DNA from: an uncultured Petrimonas sp.
GTDB taxonomy: Bacteria > Bacteroidota > Bacteroidia > Bacteroidales > Dysgonomonadaceae
Assembly: GCA_934621705.1 (NCBI GenBank)
Contig: CAKTUP010000014.1
Location: 1 to 20,539 of the forward strand
Length of the DNA stretch: 20,539 nt
Direction of reading: 5' to 3'
Position numbers and translations under genes: made by a program. Below the pieces are notes generated by a model. That model searched no databases and had not been told where the DNA came from. It saw only the letters and a list, made by a program, of their open reading frames with translations. Positions within the stretch are counted from its first letter, which is position 1. Each line of letters opens with the position of its first letter. Below, piece after piece: positions 1 to 7,817 of the stretch.

Positions 1-333
1 GACGCGATCTTAGCCGCCATCGACATAATGAAGGACGAAGAGTGGTACAAAGATTGTCGCGTGTGGATGTATCGCGGCGCGTGGATGGAGTGGGAAATCG
101 ACCATATAGAAATGGCCGTACCCATCTCGCCCGAAGAGCTGCGCCAAAAACGAAACGCCATTCTGCGCCACCAATCGCAAATGGAAAGCGCACCGTTCCT
201 CGGCGACGACGAACGCCTCTTCTGGCAACGTTCCGAAGAACGCAACCGCGCCACCGCCGATATGTACGACAAACTCGGCCTGGCCTCCTACGAAGCCATT
301 GAGGCGTTTGTGGAATATAAACCGATTAGATAG
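1..333 (+). CDS. Glucosamine-6-phosphate deaminase-like protein, C-terminal fragment (5' truncated)
   Basis: The reading frame is open from base 1 and stops at 331-333, so this is the last 110 residues of a gene that begins outside the window. The tail resembles the C-terminus of the long (about 660-residue) NagB-type proteins of Bacteroidota, in which a sugar-phosphate isomerase domain is followed by a PIG-L/LmbE-like deacetylase domain. The visible landmarks are VWMYRGAWMEWEIDHIEMAV, then the HQSQ motif, GDDERLFWQR, and an ending in AFVEYKPIR. Full-length members are expected to convert glucosamine-6-phosphate to fructose-6-phosphate and ammonia. The catalytic deaminase domain is not in view, so the function rests on remembered resemblance of the tail only. 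An ATG at 28 is internal to the frame and is not the likely start. Two hairpins follow the stop. Confidence 0.7.
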   Translation, partial: DAILAAIDIMKDEEWYKDCRVWMYRGAWMEWEIDHIEMAVPISPEELRQKRNAILRHQSQMESAPFLGDDERLFWQRSEERNRATADMYDKLGLASYEAIEAFVEYKPIR

Positions 334-337
334 GGAG

Positions 338-360
338 ACGAAGGCTTTGCCTTCGTTTCT
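338..360 (+). terminator. Short hairpin after the nagB-like gene
   Basis: There is a perfect 8-bp inverted repeat, ACGAAGGC (338-345) and GCCTTCGT (349-356), with a 3-nt loop. It begins 5 nt after the stop codon and is followed by a short T-rich stretch. The T run is weak, so alone it would be a poor terminator. It may act together with the stronger hairpin at 388-422. Confidence 0.35.
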
Positions 361-387
361 TACGAAGTTAAAATCTTCGTCGCCCGC

Positions 388-422
388 AAAAGAGAAGCAA
401 CAATTTGTTTCTCTTTTTTGTT
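388..422 (+). terminator. Rho-independent terminator between the nagB-like gene and the hydrolase gene
   Basis: A 13-bp stem (388-400 with 405-417, one G-T wobble) closes a 4-nt CAAT loop and runs into a T-rich tail (412-422). The A-rich left arm mirrors the T tract, so it could work in both directions. It separates the upstream gene from the secreted hydrolase starting at 452. Confidence 0.6.
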
Positions 423-451
423 ATAAGCGTAAACATATAAATCACAGCATT

Positions 452-1204
452 ATGACAACAAAATTTTTCTTTCTCATCGCAGCCATTCTTTCCGTTTCTT
501 TCGTACAGGCACAAGGTAAATTCGTAACTTATCAGGTGGATAACGCAGCATACGAAGGGTATTACATAAAACCGTCGTTTGAAAATGCAGAAAAGGCGCC
601 CTTGGTATTGATCCTCCACGATTGGGACGGACTCACCGATTACGAAGTAAAACGTGCCGATATGCTCGCGGCAGAAGGTTATCAGGTATTTGCCGCTGAC
701 CTTTTCGGCAAAGGCATCCGCCCAACGGAAAACAAAGAACGCGCGCAACACACAGGCGAACTATACAAAGACCGGGCGAAACTTCGACGACTGATGATTG
801 GCGCATTGGACGCCGCGAAAAAACAAGGTTCAAAAACCTATAAATTTGCCGCCATGGGTTATTGCTTCGGTGGAGCAGCTTCATTGGAACTGGCACGTGC
901 AGAAACCGATGTAAAAGGCTTCGCTTCTTTCCACGGCGGTCTGGGAACTCCCGAAGGGCAAAACTATTCAAAAACCAAAGGTAAAATAATCATCTTCCAC
1001 GGCACAGCCGATACCGCCATCACCATGGACGATTTCGCTAATCTCGCCAAAGAACTGGAGACAGCCAAGGTTCCCAACGAAATGATCACCTACGGTGGCG
1101 CTCCACACAGCTTTACAGTTTTCGGTTCTCCGGCGTATCGCGAAGAAGCCGACACACAATCGTGGAAACGTTTCCTCGCCTTTCTTCAGGAAGTGTTCTC
1201 TTAA
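452..1204 (+). CDS. Dienelactone hydrolase family protein, secreted
   Basis: A 250-residue alpha/beta hydrolase. I place the start at the ATG at 452 because it opens a clear signal peptide: MTTK, a hydrophobic core FFFLIAAILSVSF, then VQA-QG as the probable cleavage site near residue 20. Upstream in-frame codons would bury that peptide and run through the terminator hairpin. The dienelactone-hydrolase catalytic triad is visible: nucleophile Cys138 in GYCFGG, Asp187 in HGTADT and His219 in GAPHSF. A Cys nucleophile rather than Ser is typical of this family. It probably acts in the periplasm on an ester or lactone; the substrate cannot be read from the sequence. It appears to be monocistronic, with the terminator before it and a START-like gene 138 bp after it. 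I found no confident promoter. Confidence 0.88.
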   Translation: MTTKFFFLIAAILSVSFVQAQGKFVTYQVDNAAYEGYYIKPSFENAEKAPLVLILHDWDGLTDYEVKRADMLAAEGYQVFAADLFGKGIRPTENKERAQHTGELYKDRAKLRRLMIGALDAAKKQGSKTYKFAAMGYCFGGAASLELARAETDVKGFASFHGGLGTPEGQNYSKTKGKIIIFHGTADTAITMDDFANLAKELETAKVPNEMITYGGAPHSFTVFGSPAYREEADTQSWKRFLAFLQEVFS

Positions 1205-1342
1205 AAACAGTCATACGAGTTATCCGCTTTCTCATAAATCGGACTTATATTCCTTTTTGCACAATTCAACGAATAATTGTAACAAAATGCAATTATATCA
1301 AAAAAAAGTCGTATATTGAGCCCGATTTATTGTGAAGCAGAT

Positions 1343-1735
1343 ATGCTTAAAGAGAAGTTTCATATAGAGTTTGTGATGGGAAGTGCCACACAAGCGAGTT
1401 TGTGGAGAATGATCAGCCAGATTGACGGATTATCGGAATGGTTTGCCGATGAAGTGTCGATGAGCGACGATGAAAATTTGTACACATTCTTTTGGGGCAA
1501 ATCAGATAATCAGGCAGAGATTATTAATGTAAAACCCCAGCAAAGTATCCGTTTTCGTTGGTTGGACGAAGACGATGAAAATGTATATTTCGAGTTTCAG
1601 CTCCACAAATTAGAATTATCCAGCGAAATCGCTCTGCAAATCACCGATTTTGCCGAACCCGATGAAAAAGGCGATGCGATAGCGCTGTGGGAAACCCAAA
1701 TCGATAAAATGAAACGACAATTGGGCGTATTTTAA
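1343..1735 (+). CDS. START-like domain protein
   Basis: 130 residues starting MLKEKFHIEFVMGSA. It matches the small single-domain START-like proteins typical of Bacteroidota. The recognisable pattern is KFHIEFV near the N-terminus, then LSEWFAD, FRWLDEDDENVYFEFQL and a C-terminal amphipathic helix with LWETQIDKMKRQLG. The fold (helix-grip, related to AHSA1/SRPBCC) usually encloses a hydrophobic ligand pocket, but the ligand and role of this subfamily are not known to me. An in-frame ATG at 1316 would add nine unconserved-looking residues (MSPIYCEAD), so 1343 is preferred. A strong terminator follows the gene. Confidence 0.8.
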   Translation: MLKEKFHIEFVMGSATQASLWRMISQIDGLSEWFADEVSMSDDENLYTFFWGKSDNQAEIINVKPQQSIRFRWLDEDDENVYFEFQLHKLELSSEIALQITDFAEPDEKGDAIALWETQIDKMKRQLGVF

Positions 1736-1765
1736 TAAAACCAATCGCACCAGAAAAGAAAAATT

Positions 1766-1791
1766 AAAAGTAGCAGCCGCTACTTTTTTTA
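1766..1791 (+). terminator. Rho-independent terminator after the START-like gene
   Basis: A perfect 9-bp stem, AAAAGTAGC (1766-1774) with GCTACTTTT (1779-1787), closes the 4-nt loop AGCC and continues into Ts to 1790. It lies 31 bp after the stop codon and isolates the START-like gene from the HigBA module. Confidence 0.8.
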
Positions 1792-1817
1792 TTATCTAAA
1801 CTTTTTACACCCATCAT

Positions 1818-1861
1818 TGTTGCATAATATGAAACTTATATATATCTTTGTTTCATAATGC
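1818..1861 (+). promoter_or_regulatory. higBA promoter with overlapping inverted-repeat operator
   Basis: TATCTTTG at 1843-1850 is a perfect Bacteroidota -7 box (TAnnTTTG). TTG at 1820-1822 lies 20 nt upstream in the -33 position. An 8-bp inverted repeat, TATGAAAC (1828-1835) and GTTTCATA (1850-1857), brackets the -7 box; it extends imperfectly outward through GCAT on the left and ATGC on the right. Such a site fits autorepression by the HTH antitoxin encoded downstream. The start codon lies 28 nt after the -7 box. Confidence 0.65.
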
Positions 1862-1878
1862 GAAATAAAAAGTAGTTT

Positions 1879-2172
1879 ATGCGAATAATAACACGCAAAA
1901 GATTAGTTGATTTCTCCATTATTCATCCAGATGCGAAAACGGCATTAGACAGGTGGTATTTCGATGTCAGCAATTCGATGTGGGAGTCTCACGCCGATAT
2001 AAAAACAATGTATCCGAATGCCGATTATATAGGAAATCAGCGTTATGTGTTCAATATTCACGGAAACAAATATCGCCTTGTAGTTGTAGTGCAATTCACA
2101 CACGAAACCGTATATATCCGATTTGTGGGAACGCACGATGAATACAATAAGATAGACTGCAAAACAATTTGA
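1879..2172 (+). CDS. higB: HigB-family toxin (mRNA interferase)
   Basis: 97 residues, of the HigB_toxin family. The diagnostic C-terminal part is visible: KYRLVVVVQF, then VYIRFVGTHDEYNKID. The N-terminal RLVDFSIIHPDAKTALDRWYF also fits the family. These RelE-fold proteins cleave mRNA on the ribosome and are neutralised by the cognate HTH antitoxin. The toxin gene comes first and the antitoxin second, the usual hig order. The antitoxin ATG is 2 nt after this stop codon, implying translational coupling. Promoter and operator lie directly upstream and a terminator follows the pair, so the module is self-contained and could have been acquired as a unit. Length is normal for an intact toxin. Confidence 0.9.
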   Translation: MRIITRKRLVDFSIIHPDAKTALDRWYFDVSNSMWESHADIKTMYPNADYIGNQRYVFNIHGNKYRLVVVVQFTHETVYIRFVGTHDEYNKIDCKTI

Positions 2173-2174
2173 TT

Positions 2175-2567
2175 ATGAAAGAGAAAAGAAAAATAACAGA
2201 AATGGAATACATTTTTGCCAGCAAGCGGATTGATATTCTTTTACCATTGGTTACGGATAAAACCCCAAACGATGATCCAAATTATATTGAATTGGCAATT
2301 ATGACCGATGTAGTATGGGAGTACGAAGAAGAACATTATCCAATGGATATACCCACTCCCGCTGCTTTGATTGAGCAAGCCATCATCGAAAAAAACATGA
2401 CACAAACGCAACTGGCATCAATGATTGGAGTGAGTAAATCACGTATAAGCAACTTTGTTTCGGGGCAGAGCATTCCATCATTAAAGTTGGCAGGACGTAT
2501 TTGTGAAGTACTTGGCATTAGCCCTGCCTTGATGTTGGGTGTAAACAATCAAGAAGCTTATGCTTGA
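2175..2567 (+). CDS. higA: HigA-family antitoxin, HTH domain protein
   Basis: 130 residues. The C-terminal half is an XRE-type helix-turn-helix: MTQTQLASMIGVSKSRISNF followed by VSGQSIPSLKLAGRICEVLG. The acidic N-terminal half (DIPTPAALIEQAI just before the HTH) is the HigA-type extension seen when the partner is a HigB_toxin protein. It should bind and inhibit HigB and repress the operon through the inverted repeat at 1828-1857. The ATG at 2175 is chosen, 2 nt after the toxin stop. An alternative TTG at 2169 would overlap the toxin stop and add two residues. Confidence 0.9.
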   Translation: MKEKRKITEMEYIFASKRIDILLPLVTDKTPNDDPNYIELAIMTDVVWEYEEEHYPMDIPTPAALIEQAIIEKNMTQTQLASMIGVSKSRISNFVSGQSIPSLKLAGRICEVLGISPALMLGVNNQEAYA

Positions 2568-2598
2568 TGTGTTAGTGTAACCATATTCTCTGCAACAT

Positions 2599-2641
2599 AA
2601 AAGGAACAATCGAGACATACATCGGTTGCTCTTTTTGTTTT
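2599..2641 (+). terminator. Terminator after higBA
   Basis: An imperfect hairpin: the left arm (2599-2613, AAAAGG then CAATCGA) pairs with the right arm (2622-2635, TCGGTTG then CTTTT), with T-G wobbles and a small internal loop. A T-rich tail ends near 2641. It closes the toxin-antitoxin unit. Confidence 0.55.
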
Positions 2642-2678
2642 CTTAAACCTTTACACACTTTTCTCCACAGGAATTTCT

Positions 2679-2686
2679 TATCTTTG
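2679..2686 (+). promoter_or_regulatory. Promoter -7 element upstream of the LptF/G permease
   Basis: TATCTTTG fits TAnnTTTG exactly. The -33 region is not a clear TTTG match. Transcription from here would give a leader of about 105 nt before the ATG at 2801. That leader carries the GTAAAC repeats and the hairpin listed separately. It would drive the permease-ribBA-rmuC unit. Confidence 0.5.
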
Positions 2687-2700
2687 TATCGGATTTTTCA

Positions 2701-2780
2701 GTAAACAGCTTTAAAGTAAACATGTAAACGGACTTTTGTCAATTAACAAAGTCTAACTATTTACCTAACAACTGGTTTAC
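2701..2780 (+). repeat. GTAAAC motifs and hairpin in the permease leader
   Basis: GTAAAC occurs at 2701-2706, 2716-2721 and 2724-2729, and its inverse GTTTAC at 2775-2780. Between them, GACTTTTGT (2731-2739) pairs with ACAAAGTC (2746-2753), leaving one bulged T. The arrangement could be a regulator-binding cluster or a leader structure; no known riboswitch is recognised. Confidence 0.35.
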
Positions 2781-2800
2781 TTGTCGTCCAAACGTAATAA

Positions 2801-4741
2801 ATGAGAACGAATTTCCACATAAAAAGACTTTACGGCTATTTATTAAAAACCTATATCCCGCTATTTCTAATGACGTTTGCGATATGCCTTTTTCTGGTAT
2901 TGATGCAATTTTTGTGGAAATACGTGGAAGATATGATTGGTAAAGGGTTGGGATTGAATGTGCTGGGCGAAATGTTTTTATATGCCGCCCTCCAGTTGAT
3001 TCCCATGGCGTTGCCGTTGTCTATTTTGCTGGCATCGTTGATGATGTTCGGAAATTTGGGCGAAAATCTCGAATTGCTGGCCATAAAATCAGCCGGAATT
3101 TCTCTCATCAAGGCTATGGCCCCGCTCATTGTTTTAATTGTATTGATAAGCATCGGCACATTCTTTTTTCAAAACAACGCCATGCCTAAAATCCAGCCCA
3201 AATTTTATTCGCTGTTGATATCCATTCGGCAAAAATCGCCGGAGTTGGATGTTCCCGAAGGTGTTTTTTACAAAGAGATTGAAGGATATAACCTGTACGT
3301 GGACAAAAAAAACCGGGAAACCGGAATGCTTTACGGCGTTTCCATTTACGATATCAGCAGCGGGTTTCAGAATATGGCCGTAATTATCTGCGACTCGGCC
3401 GAGATGCGGATGTCGGAAGACAAATTATCGTTGATCTTCACGATGCACAGCGGCCAGCAGTTCCGTAATTTCACGGAGGGAACGGAAAGTGTGAACACAT
3501 CGTCGGAATTTATTCCGTATGCGCGCGAAAGTTTTGTTACCAAAACAATGACTATTCCCTACGACGACAATTTCAACCGCATGGAAGAGAGCGTATTGCA
3601 GGAAAGCGAATCGAGCAGCTACGTTGCTAAAAACATCACGCAACTGAAGACTTCCATCGATTCACTGGAACAATTCATCGACAGCGTAAATATCTCCGAC
3701 CGGAAGATAATGAAAAACTATACCTACCTCAGTTTCCGGAACAGTTATCCGCAAAATGCCCGAGACTCTCTCGTTCAACTGGGAAGCACGATGATTAAAC
3801 CGAATATGGACTCTGTTTTCGCATCAAAAGACATTCAAATTCAGTCGTCCATTCTTCAAAGCGCTTATTCGAAAGCTGAGAACAACGGAAACGATTATCT
3901 TTTCCGCTCCATGTCTAAAACCAACACACAGCGAAATATCAACCGCCAATGGATAGAGTGGCACAGAAAATTCACCATTCCCTTTGCCTGCCTCGTATTC
4001 TTTTTCATCGGTGCGCCACTCGGCTCCATCGTACGCAAAGGCGGCCTGGGAACGCCCATTGTTATATCGGTTATTTTGTTTATTATTTACTATATTTTGG
4101 ATAATGTGGGTTACAAAATGGCGCGCGATGGCGTTTGGGATCACTGGATTGGAATGTGGTTCAGCGCATCTGTCCTGTTGCCGCTGGGCATTTTCCTCAC
4201 TTACAAGGCGATGACCGACTCGGTAATTATGAGCACCGACACGTACGTGAGTTTCTTCAGAAAACTTTTCTTCATTCGCGAAAAAAGAAACTATACGATT
4301 AAAGATGTCGTTATTGAAGAACCTAATTATTTCGAAATCAAAAAATCGACAGATGAACTCACACAGGAAGTATCCGCCCATTTGCAGCGATACGGCAAAC
4401 TCGCGTATAAAACCTATTGGATGGACAGCGGATACGACGAAAGCCTGACATCGATAAAAAACAACTCGGAAAACATTCTCAATCAGTTATCCAACTCGCG
4501 GAAGCCGGTTATTATTGAAAAGGCAAAAGAATATCCCGTGTTGATAAAATACGTGCGTCCATTTAATGCCGGATCCGCGCTTGCAAAAGCTGTTATGTAT
4601 ATTTTCCCTATCGGTATTGTCCTGAAACTAATCTCGTTGCCTTTCGAAAAACGGATCAACAGAGACTTAAACGCCCTATTAAAATTAAACGAAGAATTAA
4701 CGGAAATAATGAATAATCAGCAAAGTAAAATTGCTGTATAA
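2801..4741 (+). CDS. LptF/LptG family permease (YjgP/YjgQ), long form
   Basis: 646 residues, against about 360 for the enterobacterial LptF and LptG. The family layout is clear. There are three N-terminal TM helices (about 19-40, 58-83 and 103-124), with the helix 2-3 loop motif [18 protein letters not shown], and a periplasmic domain from about 130 to 390. Three C-terminal TM helices follow (392-410, 418-437, 449-470), the fourth carrying [17 protein letters not shown]. Family members form the membrane part of the ABC transporter that extracts LPS and feeds the Lpt bridge. Extra sequence is a probable helical insert (about 270-385) and a charged C-terminal tail (480-646) with a hydrophobic patch at 597-610. 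Whether this is LptF or LptG, or does both jobs, cannot be decided here. ribBA starts 11 bp downstream. Confidence 0.87.
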   Translation: MRTNFHIKRLYGYLLKTYIPLFLMTFAICLFLVLMQFLWKYVEDMIGKGLGLNVLGEMFLYAALQLIPMALPLSILLASLMMFGNLGENLELLAIKSAGISLIKAMAPLIVLIVLISIGTFFFQNNAMPKIQPKFYSLLISIRQKSPELDVPEGVFYKEIEGYNLYVDKKNRETGMLYGVSIYDISSGFQNMAVIICDSAEMRMSEDKLSLIFTMHSGQQFRNFTEGTESVNTSSEFIPYARESFVTKTMTIPYDDNFNRMEESVLQESESSSYVAKNITQLKTSIDSLEQFIDSVNISDRKIMKNYTYLSFRNSYPQNARDSLVQLGSTMIKPNMDSVFASKDIQIQSSILQSAYSKAENNGNDYLFRSMSKTNTQRNINRQWIEWHRKFTIPFACLVFFFIGAPLGSIVRKGGLGTPIVISVILFIIYYILDNVGYKMARDGVWDHWIGMWFSASVLLPLGIFLTYKAMTDSVIMSTDTYVSFFRKLFFIREKRNYTIKDVVIEEPNYFEIKKSTDELTQEVSAHLQRYGKLAYKTYWMDSGYDESLTSIKNNSENILNQLSNSRKPVIIEKAKEYPVLIKYVRPFNAGSALAKAVMYIFPIGIVLKLISLPFEKRINRDLNALLKLNEELTEIMNNQQSKIAV

Positions 4742-4752
4742 AAAAATATGAA

Positions 4753-5970
4753 ATGAAAGAATTTACGCTTAACACGATAGAAGAGGCTATCGAGGAAATA
4801 AAAAACGGAAACTTTGTCATTGTGGTTGACGATGAAGATCGTGAAAACGAAGGCGACCTTATTATCGCTGCCGAGTGCATCACGCCGGAAAAGGTAAACT
4901 TTATGGAAACGCACGCCCGCGGGCTGATTTGCACTCCCATTACCATTGAGCGTGCCGAGGAATTGGAATTGCCGATGATGGTCACCCACAACACTTCCAT
5001 CCACTCCACGCCGTTTACGGTTTCCATTGATTTGCTCACGCACGGCTGTACCACCGGAATTTCGGCTTACGACCGCGCGCAAACCATCTTGGCGCTCACC
5101 CGCCAGGAAACCAAACCCGAAGATTTCGGCCGCCCGGGACATATTTTCCCGCTTCGCGCGTTGAGCAGAGGCGTTATTCGCCGTGCCGGACACACGGAAG
5201 CCACTATCGATTTGGCTCGCCTGGCCGGACTGTATCCCGCCGGAGCGCTTGCCGAAATTAAAAAAGAAGACGGAGAAATGGCTCGCTTGCCCGAATTAAT
5301 GAAGATGGCAAAGGAATTCAACCTGAAAATTATTTCGGTGGCCGATCTTATCAAATACCGGTTGAAAACAGAATCACTCGTGATTCGCGGCGAAGAAGTT
5401 CACCTGCCCACCGAATACGGTGATTTTCACATGGTTCCCTTCCGCCAGAAATCTAACGGACTGGATCACGTTGCGCTCACCAAGGGCGAGTGGAACGAAG
5501 ACGAGCCCATTTTGGTACGCGTTCATTCATCGTGCGTTACGGGCGATATTTTCGGCTCCATGCGCTGCGAGTGCGGCGAACAACTGCACAAAGCCATGCA
5601 AATGATCGAAAAAGAAGGCAAAGGCGTTATCGTTTATCTCAATCAGGAAGGGCGCGGAATCGGACTTATGGCCAAGGCGTCAGCCTACAAGTTGCAGGAA
5701 AAAGGAATGGATACCGTAGATGCCAACCTGCATCTGGGCTACAAAGCCGACGAACGCGATTACGGTGTGGGAGCACAAATTTTGCGAAATTTAGGGGTAA
5801 CCAAAATGCGGCTGATGAGCAACAATCCCGTGAAACGCATCGGGTTGGAATCCTACGGCCTGGAAGTTGTGGAGAACGTTCCCATCGAAGTTACGCCCAA
5901 CAAATACAACCATTTTTACATGGAAACCAAGAAAAATAAAATGGGGCATGTGTTGACGATTAACGATTGA
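4753..5970 (+). CDS. ribBA: Bifunctional 3,4-dihydroxy-2-butanone-4-phosphate synthase / GTP cyclohydrolase II
   Basis: 405 residues, normal for RibBA. The N-terminal domain (1-200) makes dihydroxybutanone phosphate from ribulose-5-phosphate: the acidic loop [11 protein letters not shown] is at 26-36, RPGHIFPL at 127-134 and [10 protein letters not shown] at 145-154. The C-terminal domain (about 205-400) opens the GTP imidazole ring: zinc ligands Cys261, Cys272 and Cys274 lie in [18 protein letters not shown], with GRGIGL at 300-305 and DYGVGAQIL at 336-344. Both products feed riboflavin synthesis in the cytosol. All key residues are present in both halves. The gene starts 11 bp after the permease stop and probably shares its transcript. 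No FMN riboswitch is seen. The last codons (LTIND) and the stop lie inside a heptamer repeat that continues to the rmuC start. Confidence 0.97.
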   Translation: MKEFTLNTIEEAIEEIKNGNFVIVVDDEDRENEGDLIIAAECITPEKVNFMETHARGLICTPITIERAEELELPMMVTHNTSIHSTPFTVSIDLLTHGCTTGISAYDRAQTILALTRQETKPEDFGRPGHIFPLRALSRGVIRRAGHTEATIDLARLAGLYPAGALAEIKKEDGEMARLPELMKMAKEFNLKIISVADLIKYRLKTESLVIRGEEVHLPTEYGDFHMVPFRQKSNGLDHVALTKGEWNEDEPILVRVHSSCVTGDIFGSMRCECGEQLHKAMQMIEKEGKGVIVYLNQEGRGIGLMAKASAYKLQEKGMDTVDANLHLGYKADERDYGVGAQILRNLGVTKMRLMSNNPVKRIGLESYGLEVVENVPIEVTPNKYNHFYMETKKNKMGHVLTIND

Positions 5971-5994
5971 CAGTTTACGATTTACGATTGATGA
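5953..5994 (+). repeat. Heptamer array joining ribBA and rmuC
   Basis: Six consecutive 7-nt units in register: TTGACGA, TTAACGA, TTGACAG, TTTACGA, TTTACGA, TTGATGA. The ribBA stop (TGA 5968-5970) is inside the array and the rmuC ATG (5991-5993) is in its last unit. Confidence 0.8.
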
Positions 5995-7487
5995 ATGTAT
6001 TTTATTTCTTGCTTTTTTTTGTTATCGGAGGCGCCATTGCCTGGGTAATGGCAACGCTGCTGATGAAATCTAAGACGGTTTCGAAAAAAGAATTTGAAGC
6101 TGTTACGGAGAGAAATACATCGTTGAACACCGAACTCATCATTGCGCAGCAAAAATTAACATCGAAAGAAGAAGATGAAGCGGAATTGAAAGTGGAAATT
6201 GCGACTTATAAAGAGAAAATCGAGAATTTTCAGAACGAGATTCAGGAATTCGAACGAAACCTATCCAATACCGCTGCTCAGCTTAATGCCGCCAATGAAA
6301 CCATAAAAAAGCAGTTGGAAGATATCGGTACCTACAAATTAGAATTGAGATCGAAAACCGATGAGTTCAACGAAACAAACAAATTGCTTGCTGCTTCAAC
6401 TGCCGATTTCAACGCGTTGAAGGAAAAGCTGGAAACGCAGAAAAATGAAATGGAAACCCTGCGCAAGCAATTTAATCTGGAGTTCGAAAACATTGCTGAG
6501 AAAATTCTGGATGAAAAGACGCATAAGTTCACCAAAATAAATCAGGAGAATTTGGATATTCTTCTGAAACCGTTGGGCGAGAATATCGAATCGTTCAAGA
6601 AAAAGGTGGAAGAAGTTTACATTACCGAAGCCAAAGAGCGGTTTTCGCTGGGCGAAGAAGTAAAAAAACTGAAGGAGTTAAACACAAAACTCAGCGAAGA
6701 AGCAGTTAATCTGACCAATGCGCTAAAAGGAAGTTCCAAAACGCAGGGCGATTGGGGACAAATGATCCTGGAAAATATTCTCGAAAAATCGGGATTGACG
6801 CGTGACCGCGAATATTTCGTGCAAGAGTTTCTGAAGGATGTTGACGGCGGCTATCTTATAAACGAAGACGGCAGCCGCATGCAGCCTGACGTAATCATCT
6901 CCTACCCCGACGACCGCAAAGTAATCATCGACTCAAAAGTTTCGCTTTCGGCTTACGTTCGATACACGCAAAGCGATGATATTACTGAGCAAAAAGGGTT
7001 TATCAGGGAACACCTGCGTTCGATGCGCAAGCATATCGATGACCTGAGCCGGAAAAGTTATCAGGATTACGCCGTTACGCTGGATTTCGTGATGATGTTC
7101 GTTCCCAACGAGCCGGCATATATGCTTGCTTTGCAGCACGATCCGGATATCTGGCAATTTGCCTACGACAAAAAAATTCTGCTGATAAGCCCCACAAACC
7201 TTATCGCGGCATTGAAACTAATCGTCGATTTGTGGAAACGCGAATATCAGAATCGCAACGCGATAGAAATTGCCGAACGCGGTGCGAAACTGTACGATAA
7301 GTTTGTCGGATTTATCGCCAATCTGGAAAGAGTGGGCAGAAATATCGATCAGGCGCAAAACGCGTACAACGATGCTTACAAGCAACTTTCCACCGGAAAT
7401 GACAACTTGGTTTTGCAAACGCAAAAACTAAAAGATTTGGGCGTAAAAGCAAAAAAAGAATTACCGCCATCGCTGCTGGAAGAATAG
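5991..7487 (+). CDS. rmuC: DNA recombination protein RmuC homologue
   Basis: 498 residues. An N-terminal membrane anchor (about 2-25, VFYFLLFFVIGG and following) is succeeded by a long coiled coil (about 30-190, rich in E, K, Q, N and L) and then the RmuC domain. That domain carries GDWGQMILENILEKSGL and a PD-(D/E)XK-like nuclease core, with Asp300 in QPDVIISY and Asp314-x-Lys316 in VIIDSKVS. RmuC limits inversion and recombination at inverted repeats; the mechanism is not settled. The ATG at 5991 is chosen. An upstream TTG at 5967 overlaps the ribBA stop and would add eight residues encoded purely by heptamer repeat. The gene is 20 bp downstream of ribBA, probably in the same transcript. Confidence 0.92.
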   Translation: MNVFYFLLFFVIGGAIAWVMATLLMKSKTVSKKEFEAVTERNTSLNTELIIAQQKLTSKEEDEAELKVEIATYKEKIENFQNEIQEFERNLSNTAAQLNAANETIKKQLEDIGTYKLELRSKTDEFNETNKLLAASTADFNALKEKLETQKNEMETLRKQFNLEFENIAEKILDEKTHKFTKINQENLDILLKPLGENIESFKKKVEEVYITEAKERFSLGEEVKKLKELNTKLSEEAVNLTNALKGSSKTQGDWGQMILENILEKSGLTRDREYFVQEFLKDVDGGYLINEDGSRMQPDVIISYPDDRKVIIDSKVSLSAYVRYTQSDDITEQKGFIREHLRSMRKHIDDLSRKSYQDYAVTLDFVMMFVPNEPAYMLALQHDPDIWQFAYDKKILLISPTNLIAALKLIVDLWKREYQNRNAIEIAERGAKLYDKFVGFIANLERVGRNIDQAQNAYNDAYKQLSTGNDNLVLQTQKLKDLGVKAKKELPPSLLEE

Positions 7488-7566
7488 GGTAATGCGAAAC
7501 AACATTCAACGACTGAATAGGAGTTAATTCCAAATCGCATGATTAAAACAATAAAGCACTGATCAT

Positions 7567-7592
7567 GTTATAATTATACAGAAAAGTTATAA
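7567..7592 (+). promoter_or_regulatory. Possible operator upstream of the DUF433/DUF5615 pair
   Basis: GTTATAA occurs twice (7567-7573 and 7586-7592, spaced 19 nt), and the first overlaps the palindrome TATAATTATA (7569-7578). It sits directly before the antitoxin ATG at 7596. The sequence is AT-rich and low in information, and no TAnnTTTG box is seen, so this is only a candidate. Confidence 0.25.
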
Positions 7593-7595
7593 GGT

Positions 7596-7817
7596 ATGGA
7601 AAATATAGAAAAATACATTATCATCGATCCCAACATCCGTTTTGGCAAGCCTACTATAAAAGGCACACGAATAACCGTATATGATGTTCTGAATTGGTTT
7701 TCGCAAGGGATGAGTATGGAGGAAGTGTTAAGTGACTTTCCCGAACTGACCGAAGAACAAATAAGAGCTTGTTTTGCTTTCGCTGCTAATCGCGAGCAAA
7801 AGTTAATTGCAATATGA
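7596..7817 (+). CDS. DUF433 family antitoxin
   Basis: 73 residues, the usual size of a DUF433 protein. The family signature is intact: IIIDPNIRFGKPTIKGTRI, then VYDVLNWFSQGMSMEEVLSD and FPELTEEQIRACFAFAA. DUF433 proteins are small HTH-like proteins that sit directly before PIN-like DUF5615 genes and are considered the antitoxin of that pair. Here the stop overlaps the next start by 4 nt (ATGA, 7814-7817), so the two are translationally coupled. It should bind the partner and possibly the upstream DNA to autoregulate. Confidence 0.88.
   Translation: MENIEKYIIIDPNIRFGKPTIKGTRITVYDVLNWFSQGMSMEEVLSDFPELTEEQIRACFAFAANREQKLIAI

Noticed and set aside
299..451. N-terminal extension of the dienelactone hydrolase to 299
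   Set aside because: It would overlap the upstream gene, run through two hairpins and hide the signal peptide that begins at 452.
1255..1290. ACAATT/AATTGT inverted repeat before the START-like gene
   Set aside because: Six AT-rich base pairs (1261-1266 with 1275-1280) with no T tract or promoter context; not distinguishable from chance.
3824..4381. Open frame of 185 codons on the minus strand inside the permease gene
   Set aside because: No domain pattern, and the plus-strand frame encodes conserved TM helices over the same bases.
4742..4752. FMN riboswitch upstream of ribBA
   Set aside because: Only 11 bp separate ribBA from the permease gene, and no FMN aptamer features are visible before it.
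5490..5939. Open frame of 149 codons on the plus strand inside ribBA
   Set aside because: It is a +1 shadow of the GTP cyclohydrolase domain, very rich in Arg, with no family resemblance.
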